A stretch of DNA of 6,860 nt from Candidatus Saccharimonadia bacterium (GCA_023263015.1 JALQXV010000107.1:1-6860); one strand, 5' to 3'; numbered from the stretch's first letter, positions 1 through 6,088 are shown. Numbers and translations: made by a program. Notes: a model not told the origin generated them from the sequence alone.

Positions 1-1
1 T

Positions 2-631
2 GCTCCGGTTGGGCGTAAAAAACAGTCCAAGCGTGGCATTACCTTTGTTTACTTCGATATTAATGGCTGCCTTGTGCAGTTCTATCAAAGAACCTTTGGG
101 CTCATCGCAGCCGACACCGGCATTCCTTCTGACATCGTCGAAGCAACGTATGTTCAGTATAACGACGCGGTTTGTAAGGGTATTATGTCGTTAGACGACT
201 TTAATCAAACCCTCGGACGCAGTTTCAATGTCGAAAATTTTGACTGGAGCAACTACTACCTCGACGCCATTACCTCAATCGCTGGCATGGCCGAACTGGT
301 TGAATGGACCTCTAAGCACTACAAAATAGGTTTGCTGAGCAACATCATGCCAGGGCTTATCGATTCAATGATGCAGCGCGGTCTTATTCCAAAACTCCCG
401 TACGATGCCATTATTGATTCATCAGAGGTAAAACTTATCAAGCCAGACCCAGCTATCTTCCAAGTTGCAGAACAAAAAGCCGGCGCCCCACCAAACGAAA
501 TTTTGCTAGTTGACGATACTAAACTAAATGTCACCATGGCCGAACGAGCCGGCTGGCACTCTATTTGGTTTAACGACTACGACCCTGCTGATTCTGCACA
601 ACGAGTCCGTGAAGCGCTTGAGTTTAGCTAG
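2..631 (+). CDS. HAD-superfamily hydrolase, subfamily IA (YihX-like), 5' partial
   Basis: The frame is open to the left edge, so the N-terminus is outside the window. The GTG at 74 is not the start, because motif I lies upstream of it: VYFDINGCLV, with the nucleophile Asp at 56-58. Counting from codon 74, motif II is LLSN (Ser89), motif III is the KPDP lysine (Lys123) and motif IV is LLVDDT (Asp147/Asp148). The order and spacing fit HAD subfamily IA with a helical cap between motifs I and II, as in the YihX sugar-phosphatase-like group. The expected activity is cytosolic phosphate-ester hydrolysis with Mg2+; the substrate cannot be read from sequence. The residue two after the nucleophile is Asn, not the Asp of classical DxD phosphatases; YihX-type proteins also deviate here. 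About 18 basic or polar residues precede motif I, so the protein may carry an N-terminal extension. The stop at 629-631 overlaps the end of the convergent regulator gene, and no separate terminator is visible. The family call is firm; the function is open. Confidence 0.88.
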   Translation, partial: APVGRKKQSKRGITFVYFDINGCLVQFYQRTFGLIAADTGIPSDIVEATYVQYNDAVCKGIMSLDDFNQTLGRSFNVENFDWSNYYLDAITSIAGMAELVEWTSKHYKIGLLSNIMPGLIDSMMQRGLIPKLPYDAIIDSSEVKLIKPDPAIFQVAEQKAGAPPNEILLVDDTKLNVTMAERAGWHSIWFNDYDPADSAQRVREALEFS

Positions 632-1364
632 TCTCGCGACACGACCGCCACGCCAAATCAAACAGTGTATTGTAAGTCATAACCATGTCTTCTCCATGTA
701 CAAGTACACTGGCAGGATTAGTCTTGCCAGAGATTAACAGTAGCGATGCATCAAAACTTATGATCATTGAATCAATAGAAGTGCTCTTTGGTAGATAGCG
801 TGGCTTTCGCATCAAGGTGTCGAGTAGCGATATCGCCTGTTTACTGTATGCACCCTCCCATAGTGTCTGGGTTCCAATTTGTCGGCGTGATCTTGTTGCT
901 TTAAAGTGGGTAATAAATGGCTCGGGCAAGTACCGCAAAGCGTTGTCTTTAGGGGCAATAATGCGCCACTGTCGGCTCTGGCACTGTAAGGCTAGTTCAA
1001 GGTGTTTAATGAGCTCAGTTTGCTCTGTTTTATGCTCGGCATGCACCGGCGGTGCCTCTGGCGGTAGCTGCTGAATCGTATCAATTACAGACTCAATCGA
1101 CCGAATCTTAGCCCCTAAGTGGGTAGCCAGTGCTTGGGGTGGCTGCATGGTGTAAAACAAGCTTCGTCCATCACGCTTGGTTACTAAGCATAAACCTATC
1201 TCACGTAACCCAGTCAGGGCCGTCATCACAGTTGGGCGAGGCAATCTGGTTTTAGACACAAGTAAACTGCTTTCACTGGTACCGAGCTCTCTCCCAGTTA
1301 TATATACAGTCTTCTCGCTATCGCTCAAACCTGCCCTATCAAGTATTAGATGTAATTTATTCAT
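624..1364 (-). CDS. TrmB-like winged-helix transcriptional regulator
   Basis: A 246-residue protein. Residues 1-75 have the TrmB-type winged-helix pattern: an initial helix (LILDRAGLSDSEKTVYITG), a recognition-helix segment (TRLPRPTVMTALTGLREIGL) and a wing (KRDGRSLFYTM). Residues 76-100 (PPQALATHLGAKIRSIESVI) form the heptad-like linker that usually dimerises these proteins. Residues 110-246 are an effector or phospholipase-D-like domain, ending with the common TLFDLAW element. TrmB proteins are cytosolic DNA-binding regulators, often sugar-responsive; the ligand here is unknown. The ATG at 1364 fits the domain start. There is no convincing Shine-Dalgarno, and a TATGAT box ends six bases before the ATG, so the mRNA may be leaderless. 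A spaced inverted repeat abuts that box and suggests autoregulation. The gene is divergent from the 423-residue fusion gene and convergent with the HAD gene, overlapping it by 8 bp. Such regulators are common in Patescibacteria. The family is well supported; the target is inferred. Confidence 0.85.
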   Translation of the reverse strand: MNKLHLILDRAGLSDSEKTVYITGRELGTSESSLLVSKTRLPRPTVMTALTGLREIGLCLVTKRDGRSLFYTMQPPQALATHLGAKIRSIESVIDTIQQLPPEAPPVHAEHKTEQTELIKHLELALQCQSRQWRIIAPKDNALRYLPEPFITHFKATRSRRQIGTQTLWEGAYSKQAISLLDTLMRKPRYLPKSTSIDSMIISFDASLLLISGKTNPASVLVHGEDMVMTYNTLFDLAWRSCRETS

Positions 1365-1370
1365 ATATTA

Positions 1371-1376
1371 ATCATA
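1371..1376 (-). promoter_or_regulatory. Putative -10 box of the TrmB-like regulator gene
   Basis: On the minus strand this reads TATGAT, five of six matches to TATAAT. It ends six bases before the ATG at 1364, which puts the expected transcription start on or next to the start codon. I see no good -35 element 16-18 bases upstream; that space is filled by the inverted repeat at 1374-1408. This is a prediction from sequence only. Confidence 0.4.
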
Positions 1377-1408
1377 CAGTAAATTCTTATTGTATATATT
1401 TACTGCAT
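1374..1408. promoter_or_regulatory. Candidate operator: spaced inverted repeat between divergent genes
   Basis: CAGTAAAT (1377-1384) and ATTTACTG (1398-1405) are perfect 8-bp inverted copies separated by 13 bp. Their centres are 21 bp apart, about two helical turns. The match extends outward to 11 bp per arm with one mismatch (1376/1406). The left arm abuts the TATGAT box of the regulator gene. The right arm lies just before a TATAAA (1408-1413) that could serve the rightward gene. This geometry is what a dimeric winged-helix repressor would bind, so it is a candidate site for the adjacent TrmB-like protein to control both genes. Binding is inferred. Confidence 0.55.
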
Positions 1409-1460
1409 ATAAAAATATTCTAAATCTGGTCGAACAACGCTAGCATGCAGGGCATTAAAT

Positions 1461-1465
1461 AGGAG
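1461..1465 (+). promoter_or_regulatory. Shine-Dalgarno site of the fusion gene
   Basis: AGGAG lies six bases before the ATG at 1472, a good spacing that fixes this start codon. It contrasts with the leaderless-looking starts of the regulator and DUF805 genes on either side. Confidence 0.75.
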
Positions 1466-1471
1466 CCCATC

Positions 1472-2743
1472 ATGGAACGCGATGCAATATACCGAAAACA
1501 AATTCATGTTGTAGGAGGCGGCACCTTCGAGCCAGTCAGAAATCATCTGGCTTTAGCCGCGCCGGCTTACGGTACGACCGCTCGCCAGCTTGCCGAGCTC
1601 TGCGGAGAGCTCATGCCGCAAATGGATACCAATCTACATCTAACGCGTATGGCCGATCCCGAGAGTCGTATAGAAACATCTGACGATCTGCAGCAATTAG
1701 CCGAGTCGCTTGTAACAGACTACGCAACCAAGATGATCTTTTGGAACCCAGCAATAGCAGACTTCAAGGGCAGTATTGGAGATATCGAATCGGGTAACCA
1801 TGCTGAGCGACTTAGTTCAGCCGAAACGTATACGCTTGATCTTGAGGCCACCCCAAAAGTCGTATCGATGTTTCGTAAAGATTCAGTCAATGGTCAAAAA
1901 CCTCGCAAAGACATTTTTGCAGTTGGCTTTAAGACCACGATTGGCGCCAATCCAGAGGAGCAATACTCAAAAGGTCTCAAGTTACTCAAAAGTAACAGTC
2001 TTAATTTGGTGCTAGCGAACGATCCGAAGACCCGTAACAACATGGTCATCACTCCAGAAGAAGCTTTTTATCACGAGACTACTGATCGTGCTGTCGCGCT
2101 TCGTGGCTTGGTAGAGATAGCCGCGCTTAGGTCTCAGCTGAGCTTCACCGAATCGACCGTTGTAGCCGGCGAGCCAGTGCCGTGGCAAAGCGAAGAAGTC
2201 TTCCCTGCTCTGCGCCAAGTAGTTGACCACTGTATCGAAGCGGGAGCATATAAGCCATTTTTGGGAGTGACTGCTGGTCACTTTGCAGCCAAGATTGGTG
2301 ACAAGACATTCCTGACCTCTCGGCGTAAAACTAACTTTAATCAACTAGATGAAATTGGTTTAGTTAAAGTCGAAACCGATGGTGATGATAAGGTTTTGGC
2401 ATACGGCAGCAAGCCGTCGGTTGGCGGCCAGTCGCAGCGCATTGTTTTCGAACAACATCCAGATAAGGATTGTATCGTGCATTTCCACTGCCCTATCAAA
2501 CCTGATTCAGAAATCTCTACAGTCTCGCAACGTGAATATGAGTGCGGTAGTCACCAGTGCGGCGAAAATACGTCGCGTGGACTTACCAAGAATGATGATG
2601 GTGATATAGAAGCGGTATACCTCGACCAGCACGGCCCAAACATTGTTTTTCATCACAGTGTTGACCCGCAAAAGGTGATTGCGTTTATAGAAGAAAACTT
2701 TGATCTCCAAGCAAAAACTGGCGGTTACGTGCCAGTCAGCTAA
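1472..2743 (+). CDS. Two-domain fusion: CoaB-like (phosphopantothenoylcysteine synthetase fold) plus class II aldolase/adducin-like domain
   Basis: A 423-residue protein, apparently cytosolic, with no signal peptide or membrane segment. Residues about 11-220 resemble the CoaB half of CoaBC: GGGTFEPVR (15-23), a NPAIADF segment (92-98) matching the AAVADYR region, ERLSSAETYTLDLEATPKV (112-130), AVGFKTT (150-156) and LNLVLAND (177-184). Residues about 240-415 resemble a class II aldolase/adducin domain: VTAGHFAAKIGDKTFLTS (266-283), CIVHFHC with an HxH metal pair (His337, His339), a GS element (359-360) and a late HG (387-388) that could be the third metal ligand. Key CoaB residues are altered: by ungapped alignment the catalytic Asn becomes Ala27, and the KxKK motif becomes RLSS (113-116). 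The usual aldolase acid Glu position is Gly or Gln. The activity is therefore unknown; it should not be called CoaB or an aldolase outright. It is divergent from the TrmB-like regulator and probably controlled by it. The fold assignments come from motif reading alone. Confidence 0.7.
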   Translation: MERDAIYRKQIHVVGGGTFEPVRNHLALAAPAYGTTARQLAELCGELMPQMDTNLHLTRMADPESRIETSDDLQQLAESLVTDYATKMIFWNPAIADFKGSIGDIESGNHAERLSSAETYTLDLEATPKVVSMFRKDSVNGQKPRKDIFAVGFKTTIGANPEEQYSKGLKLLKSNSLNLVLANDPKTRNNMVITPEEAFYHETTDRAVALRGLVEIAALRSQLSFTESTVVAGEPVPWQSEEVFPALRQVVDHCIEAGAYKPFLGVTAGHFAAKIGDKTFLTSRRKTNFNQLDEIGLVKVETDGDDKVLAYGSKPSVGGQSQRIVFEQHPDKDCIVHFHCPIKPDSEISTVSQREYECGSHQCGENTSRGLTKNDDGDIEAVYLDQHGPNIVFHHSVDPQKVIAFIEENFDLQAKTGGYVPVS

Positions 2744-2757
2744 AACTTCGATACAAT
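2729..2757 (+). promoter_or_regulatory. Putative promoter of the DUF805 gene
   Basis: TACAAT (2752-2757) matches five of six -10 bases. GTGCCA (2729-2734), 17 bp upstream, matches four of six -35 bases and lies in the last codons of the preceding gene. The -10 ends six bases before the ATG at 2764, so transcription would begin at about the start codon, giving a leaderless mRNA. The only purine run near the ATG (AAGGG) is too close for a normal Shine-Dalgarno. Confidence 0.45.
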
Positions 2758-2763
2758 AAGGGC

Positions 2764-3210
2764 ATGTTACCTGCCTATAAAGGTCGAATTAACCGCAAAA
2801 CGTTTGTACTTGGCAATGCAATTGGGCTTGGAGTCCTTGGATTTGTAGCATTGATCTACATTGTGCCGGTCGCTATTATTGACATTCTTGTTAGTGGCGC
2901 TGGCGGATCATCTACCGTTTTTAAGGTACTCTATTCCCTCTTTGCTATCCCTGCCCTATTTTTCTTTTTCTATGCATCGGTCTTATTTGTTAAACGAATG
3001 CACGACATAGGTTACCCAGGGCTGTTATTGCTCTGGTCATTTATTATTCTTGAGGTTGTTTCGCACCTGATTAACCTGTGGTTTCTTAACATTATCGTTT
3101 TCTTTGTTCTAGCAGCGGTGTGTGCGCTGCCTGGCCAAAAAGAACGCAACACCTTTGGGCCAAAGCCGAACAAAAAGTTCAAGCTCGAAAGTCTTGTCGT
3201 ACGCTTCTAA
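2764..3210 (+). CDS. DUF805 family integral membrane protein
   Basis: A 148-residue protein with the three sequence marks of DUF805: GRINRKTF at the N-terminus (7-14), RMHDIGYPG between membrane segments (78-86), and PGQKERNTFGPKP after the last one (123-135). Hydrophobic stretches at about 15-43, 52-76 and 86-122 (probably two segments in the last) suggest four membrane helices, with the conserved polar motifs at the membrane boundary. The family is widespread in bacteria, but its biochemical function is unknown to me. It starts 20 bp after the fusion gene stop and could be read through from it; a TACAAT box in the gap suggests its own leaderless transcript as well. The basic C-terminal tail (KPNKKFK) is probably cytoplasmic. 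Its stop shares the bases CTAA with the stop of convergent valS. Family call strong; role unknown. Confidence 0.85.
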   Translation: MLPAYKGRINRKTFVLGNAIGLGVLGFVALIYIVPVAIIDILVSGAGGSSTVFKVLYSLFAIPALFFFFYASVLFVKRMHDIGYPGLLLLWSFIILEVVSHLINLWFLNIIVFFVLAAVCALPGQKERNTFGPKPNKKFKLESLVVRF

Positions 3211-5855
3211 GAGCTAAGCTCTTTAAACTGGGCTAACTGCTCTTCAATGGTTGCTACTTCAGCCTGTAGGTCGGTCAATAGTTGCTTTGTCTGATCTACC
3301 AAGTGCTTTGGAGCCTTGTCTACGTATGCCGCATTGCCGAGCCGGCTATTTAAAAGACCAATTTGTTTGTGGGCTGCCGCCTGCTTTTCTTCTAGCTTCG
3401 ATGTAAACTCACGAGCAGTTTCAATGTCAATATCGAGCCAGCAGCTCTCGGTTGTCTGTGTTAAATACAGACCCTTGCCATCTGTAACTTGTCGAACCGT
3501 ATCAAGACGGGTCAGCTTACGAATAATCTCGGCGTTGTTTTCTATAAACGGCGCATCGGTAAAGAACAAACTAGCACCAGTAATGCCAAGTAGTGTCTTG
3601 ATCTGTCGAACTTCAGAAACTACTGTCTTGATCTTCTCAAAGGCTTCGGCCTGCTCGGTATCGTACTTAGCGGCTTGTGGCCACGGAGCGAGTGTTAAAA
3701 GAGTATCGCTGTCTGGATGGAGTGTTTGCCAAATAGTCTCGGTAACAAACGGTGCAATCGGATGAGCTAACTTAAGAACAGACTCCAGCACGTAATTCAT
3801 GACTGACGCATTCTGAGCCGATTTGCTGGCTTCTACGTACCAATCCGCCACTTCGTCCCAAATCAAGTGATAAACCACGTCATAGGCCTCACTGAAGCGG
3901 TAGGCAGCAATATGAGTAGCAACTGTATCTGCCCCATCGCTTAATTGTTTCAGTACCCAATGATCTGCTGCACTGACTGGCTCGGGTTTTACACCCCGCT
4001 CCAATGAGTCATCAAGTGTGCCTTCTATGTAACGGGCAATATTCCATAGCTTGTTACAGAAGTTTCGGTTAGTCTCAATTTTAGCCTTGCTCCAGTTCTG
4101 ATCATTACCTGGCGAAACTCCCATGATCAGCGCCATGCGCAATGCATCGGTACCGTATTCAGGGATTACTGTTAACGGATCAACGATTGATTCTGGACGA
4201 CTCTTGCTCATCTTCTTGCCGTCTTCGGCTCGAACCATGCCATGTAAGTAAACGTCCTTAAACGGCACCTGACCAGTTACGTAGGTAGTACTCAGAATCA
4301 TACGGGCTACCCAGAAAAACAAGATGTCCCAACCCGTTTCGAGCACGGTAGTTGGATGGTACGCCTGAAAATCAGGGCTGCGCTTAAACATTTCTTCTAG
4401 TGTGGCATTAGGGTCAGCCGCAACTTCTGGATCTATTAAGGTGCTCCATGTCCAGAGCGCCGAACTAAACCATGTGTCCAAGGTATCTGGGTCTTGCTGC
4501 CACTCGTTCCACCCTTCGCTCGTATCTGTTGGCGGCGTGTCACCAACATATGTCTCAACAGTGCCGTTAGTATCAGTTCGATACCAAGCAGGTATTCGGT
4601 GCCCCCACCAGATCTGACGACTGATACACCAGTCACGCAAGTTATCAATCCAGTGGAAGTATGTCTTCTCGAAGCGTTGCGGGATAATATCAATTTCCCC
4701 GTCTCGTACTACCGACTGAAGAACTTCCTTAAGTGTCTGCTTTTTGCCATTCCACTCAACTACAGGCTTATTAACATCAACCCACCACTGCATCTTAATT
4801 TGAGGCTCTATAACACCTTTACCACGCTCGTTTAGCGCAATATTATGCACATAATTATCATCTACTTTTATCACCAGTCCTTTGGCTTCGAGCTTCTTAA
4901 TAATTCCCTCTCGAGCTTCGCTAATATTACTACCTTCAAATTCGGCAGCGATCGGTAGTAGCTTGCCATCAAAGTCAATAATCTGTGTCTTATCGAGGTT
5001 GTGACGTTCTGCTATTTCAAAGTCAACGTGGCTGTGCCATGGTGTGATCGTCATAACACCAGTACCAAAGCTTGGATCAATTGCTTCATCTTTAATGATG
5101 GTTGCTGTAATTGGCCCGTTAATCCATTCAGCTTCGAATGTATCACCATGTTTGTACTGTGCGTAACGTTCATCATCTGGGTGCATCACAACGTATTTAT
5201 CGCCAAATTTAGTTTCTGGTCGCGCCGTACCAATCTCAAACGGGCCGTACTTTAAGGTGTAGAACTTGGTTGTTTCTTCGGTGTATTCAACTTCATCATC
5301 AGAAATAGTAGTTTGCAGGTTTGGATCCCAGTTAACAATACGAGCACCTCTGTAAATCAAGCCATCATTGTGCATTTTAATGAACGTTTCATTAACGCAG
5401 CGATTCAGGGTTGGGTCTAACGTGTAACGTAAACGCGTCCAATCGGCACTAGCACCCATGGCGCGCATTTGCCCGATCATGGTGTCGCGACTATTGCCGA
5501 CAAACTCTCGAGTTCGCCTAAGGAACTCTTCTCGACCGATGGCGTGTTTATCAGTTCCCTCCTCGGCAAGTTGCTTTTCAATCAAGGCATTAACAGGTAA
5601 AGCTGCATGGTCGGTGCCAGGGAGCCACAATACATCTTTCCCCTGTTGGCGAGCATGTCGCACCATAATATCCTGCAATGTAATGAATAGCGCGTGCCCT
5701 AGGCTGAGTGTCCCAGTTTCGTTAGGTGGCGGCATGCTGATCGAGAATTTCTCTTTTTTAGAGTTTGGATCAGCTACAAACGCTTCACTACGTTCCCAGA
5801 GCGCGTATATATTTTCTTCGTATTGGTTTGGCTCGTATGTTTTGGAGAGTTTCAT
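3207..5855 (-). CDS. valS: Valyl-tRNA synthetase
   Basis: An 882-residue class I synthetase that charges tRNA-Val with valine in the cytosol; the length is typical for bacterial ValRS. Order of parts: N-terminal catalytic segment with PPPNETGTLSLGHAL (42-56); CP1 editing domain about 190-345 with TARPET (210-215) and GTGVMTITPWHSHVD (264-278); DWCISRQIWWGHRIPAWY (408-425); KMSKS (548-552); anticodon-binding helical domain about 625-760 (WYVEASKS, HPIAPFVTE); and a C-terminal coiled-coil arm about 815-880 (KAPKHLVDQ). Oddities: the first His of HIGH is Ser51 (SLGH); KMSKS is followed by RPE instead of the usual xGN; and editing-site positions that are Lys and Asp in Thermus ValRS are Thr269 and Ser275 here. 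The frame is intact, so this is a working gene in an unusual sequence class, not a pseudogene. The ATG start has AGGA five bases upstream. tsaD lies upstream on the same strand, 479 bp away. Confidence 0.96.
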   Translation of the reverse strand: MKLSKTYEPNQYEENIYALWERSEAFVADPNSKKEKFSISMPPPNETGTLSLGHALFITLQDIMVRHARQQGKDVLWLPGTDHAALPVNALIEKQLAEEGTDKHAIGREEFLRRTREFVGNSRDTMIGQMRAMGASADWTRLRYTLDPTLNRCVNETFIKMHNDGLIYRGARIVNWDPNLQTTISDDEVEYTEETTKFYTLKYGPFEIGTARPETKFGDKYVVMHPDDERYAQYKHGDTFEAEWINGPITATIIKDEAIDPSFGTGVMTITPWHSHVDFEIAERHNLDKTQIIDFDGKLLPIAAEFEGSNISEAREGIIKKLEAKGLVIKVDDNYVHNIALNERGKGVIEPQIKMQWWVDVNKPVVEWNGKKQTLKEVLQSVVRDGEIDIIPQRFEKTYFHWIDNLRDWCISRQIWWGHRIPAWYRTDTNGTVETYVGDTPPTDTSEGWNEWQQDPDTLDTWFSSALWTWSTLIDPEVAADPNATLEEMFKRSPDFQAYHPTTVLETGWDILFFWVARMILSTTYVTGQVPFKDVYLHGMVRAEDGKKMSKSRPESIVDPLTVIPEYGTDALRMALIMGVSPGNDQNWSKAKIETNRNFCNKLWNIARYIEGTLDDSLERGVKPEPVSAADHWVLKQLSDGADTVATHIAAYRFSEAYDVVYHLIWDEVADWYVEASKSAQNASVMNYVLESVLKLAHPIAPFVTETIWQTLHPDSDTLLTLAPWPQAAKYDTEQAEAFEKIKTVVSEVRQIKTLLGITGASLFFTDAPFIENNAEIIRKLTRLDTVRQVTDGKGLYLTQTTESCWLDIDIETAREFTSKLEEKQAAAHKQIGLLNSRLGNAAYVDKAPKHLVDQTKQLLTDLQAEVATIEEQLAQFKELSS
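3209..3223 (+). terminator. Weak terminator-like hairpin at the DUF805/valS junction
   Basis: AAGAGC-TAA-GCTCTT forms a 6-bp stem with a 3-nt loop just after the DUF805 stop, followed by only one further T before TAAAC. It lies inside the last codons of valS on the other strand. The stem is short and the T-run poor, so any termination would be inefficient. It is the only terminator-like structure I noticed at this convergent junction. Confidence 0.25.
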
Positions 5856-5860
5856 AAGTA

Positions 5861-5864
5861 TCCT
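5861..5864 (-). promoter_or_regulatory. Shine-Dalgarno site of valS
   Basis: On the minus strand AGGA lies five bases before the ATG at 5855 (TAGGATACTTATG). It is modest but correctly spaced, and supports this start, which also places the conserved YEPNQYE segment at the N-terminus. Confidence 0.5.
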
Positions 5865-5908
5865 ATCTGTTACGGTATGGCATTAGTATTTGGCAAGAAA
5901 AATTTGTA

Positions 5909-5920
5909 GTGCCGAAGCAC
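5909..5920 (-). other. Short C(UUCG)G hairpin in the valS leader
   Basis: On the minus strand GTGC-TTCG-GCAC forms a 4-bp stem with an extra-stable UUCG tetraloop, followed by TACAAATTTTT. It lies about 54 nt before the valS ATG. The stem is too short for a confident intrinsic terminator, but the U-rich tail makes a weak terminator or attenuator possible. Confidence 0.3.
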
Positions 5921-5954
5921 ACCATTACGTACAGAACCCACAAACACCATATGA

Positions 5955-6069
5955 TTCATGAAAGATAGTATACCACCTCTGGAGATGATCATTACATGAA
6001 TGTTGTATGTAAAATGAAACTTCATTAAATTTTAATGAAATGTTCGGTTTTTGTTCATATCACGTGATA
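5955..6069. promoter_or_regulatory. Cluster of TTCAT/ATGAA half-sites and palindromes upstream of valS
   Basis: TTCAT or ATGAA occurs at 5955, 5958, 5996, 6014, 6021, 6035 and 6054. The first two form the palindrome TTCATGAA. The sites at 6021 and 6035 sit in a perfect 19-bp palindrome, TTCATTAAATTTTAATGAA (6021-6039), and AATGAA at 6013 also pairs with TTCATT at 6021. A perfect 12-bp palindrome, TATCACGTGATA (6058-6069), follows. Repeated dyads of one half-site look like binding sites for a dimeric regulator, lying 100-205 bp upstream of the valS start codon. No regulator in the window is clearly matched to them. Confidence 0.45.
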
Positions 6070-6088
6070 ATTCAAGTATAGTAAACAA

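Noticed and set aside
1445..1462. Five-codon upstream frame (MQGIK) whose stop overlaps the Shine-Dalgarno of the fusion gene
   Set aside because: No ribosome-binding site of its own and too short to tell from chance.
1595..1612. Perfect 7-bp inverted repeat GAGCTCT/AGAGCTC inside the fusion gene
   Set aside because: Explained by two Glu-Leu pairs using the self-palindromic codons GAG CTC; coding constraint is the simpler cause.
4494..4835. 113-codon plus-strand open frame antisense to valS
   Set aside because: Shadow of the ValRS catalytic region; low-complexity translation without domain marks.
5458..5886. 142-codon plus-strand open frame antisense to valS
   Set aside because: It lies opposite the highly conserved N-terminal part of ValRS, has no family resemblance, and is a shadow frame.
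5964..5982. GAGGTGGTATAC on the minus strand resembles the T-box core (AGGGTGGNACCGCG) upstream of valS
   Set aside because: Only GGTGGTA matches. There is no specifier stem, no alternative terminator with a T-run, and the segment reads better as a TATACT -10 box.
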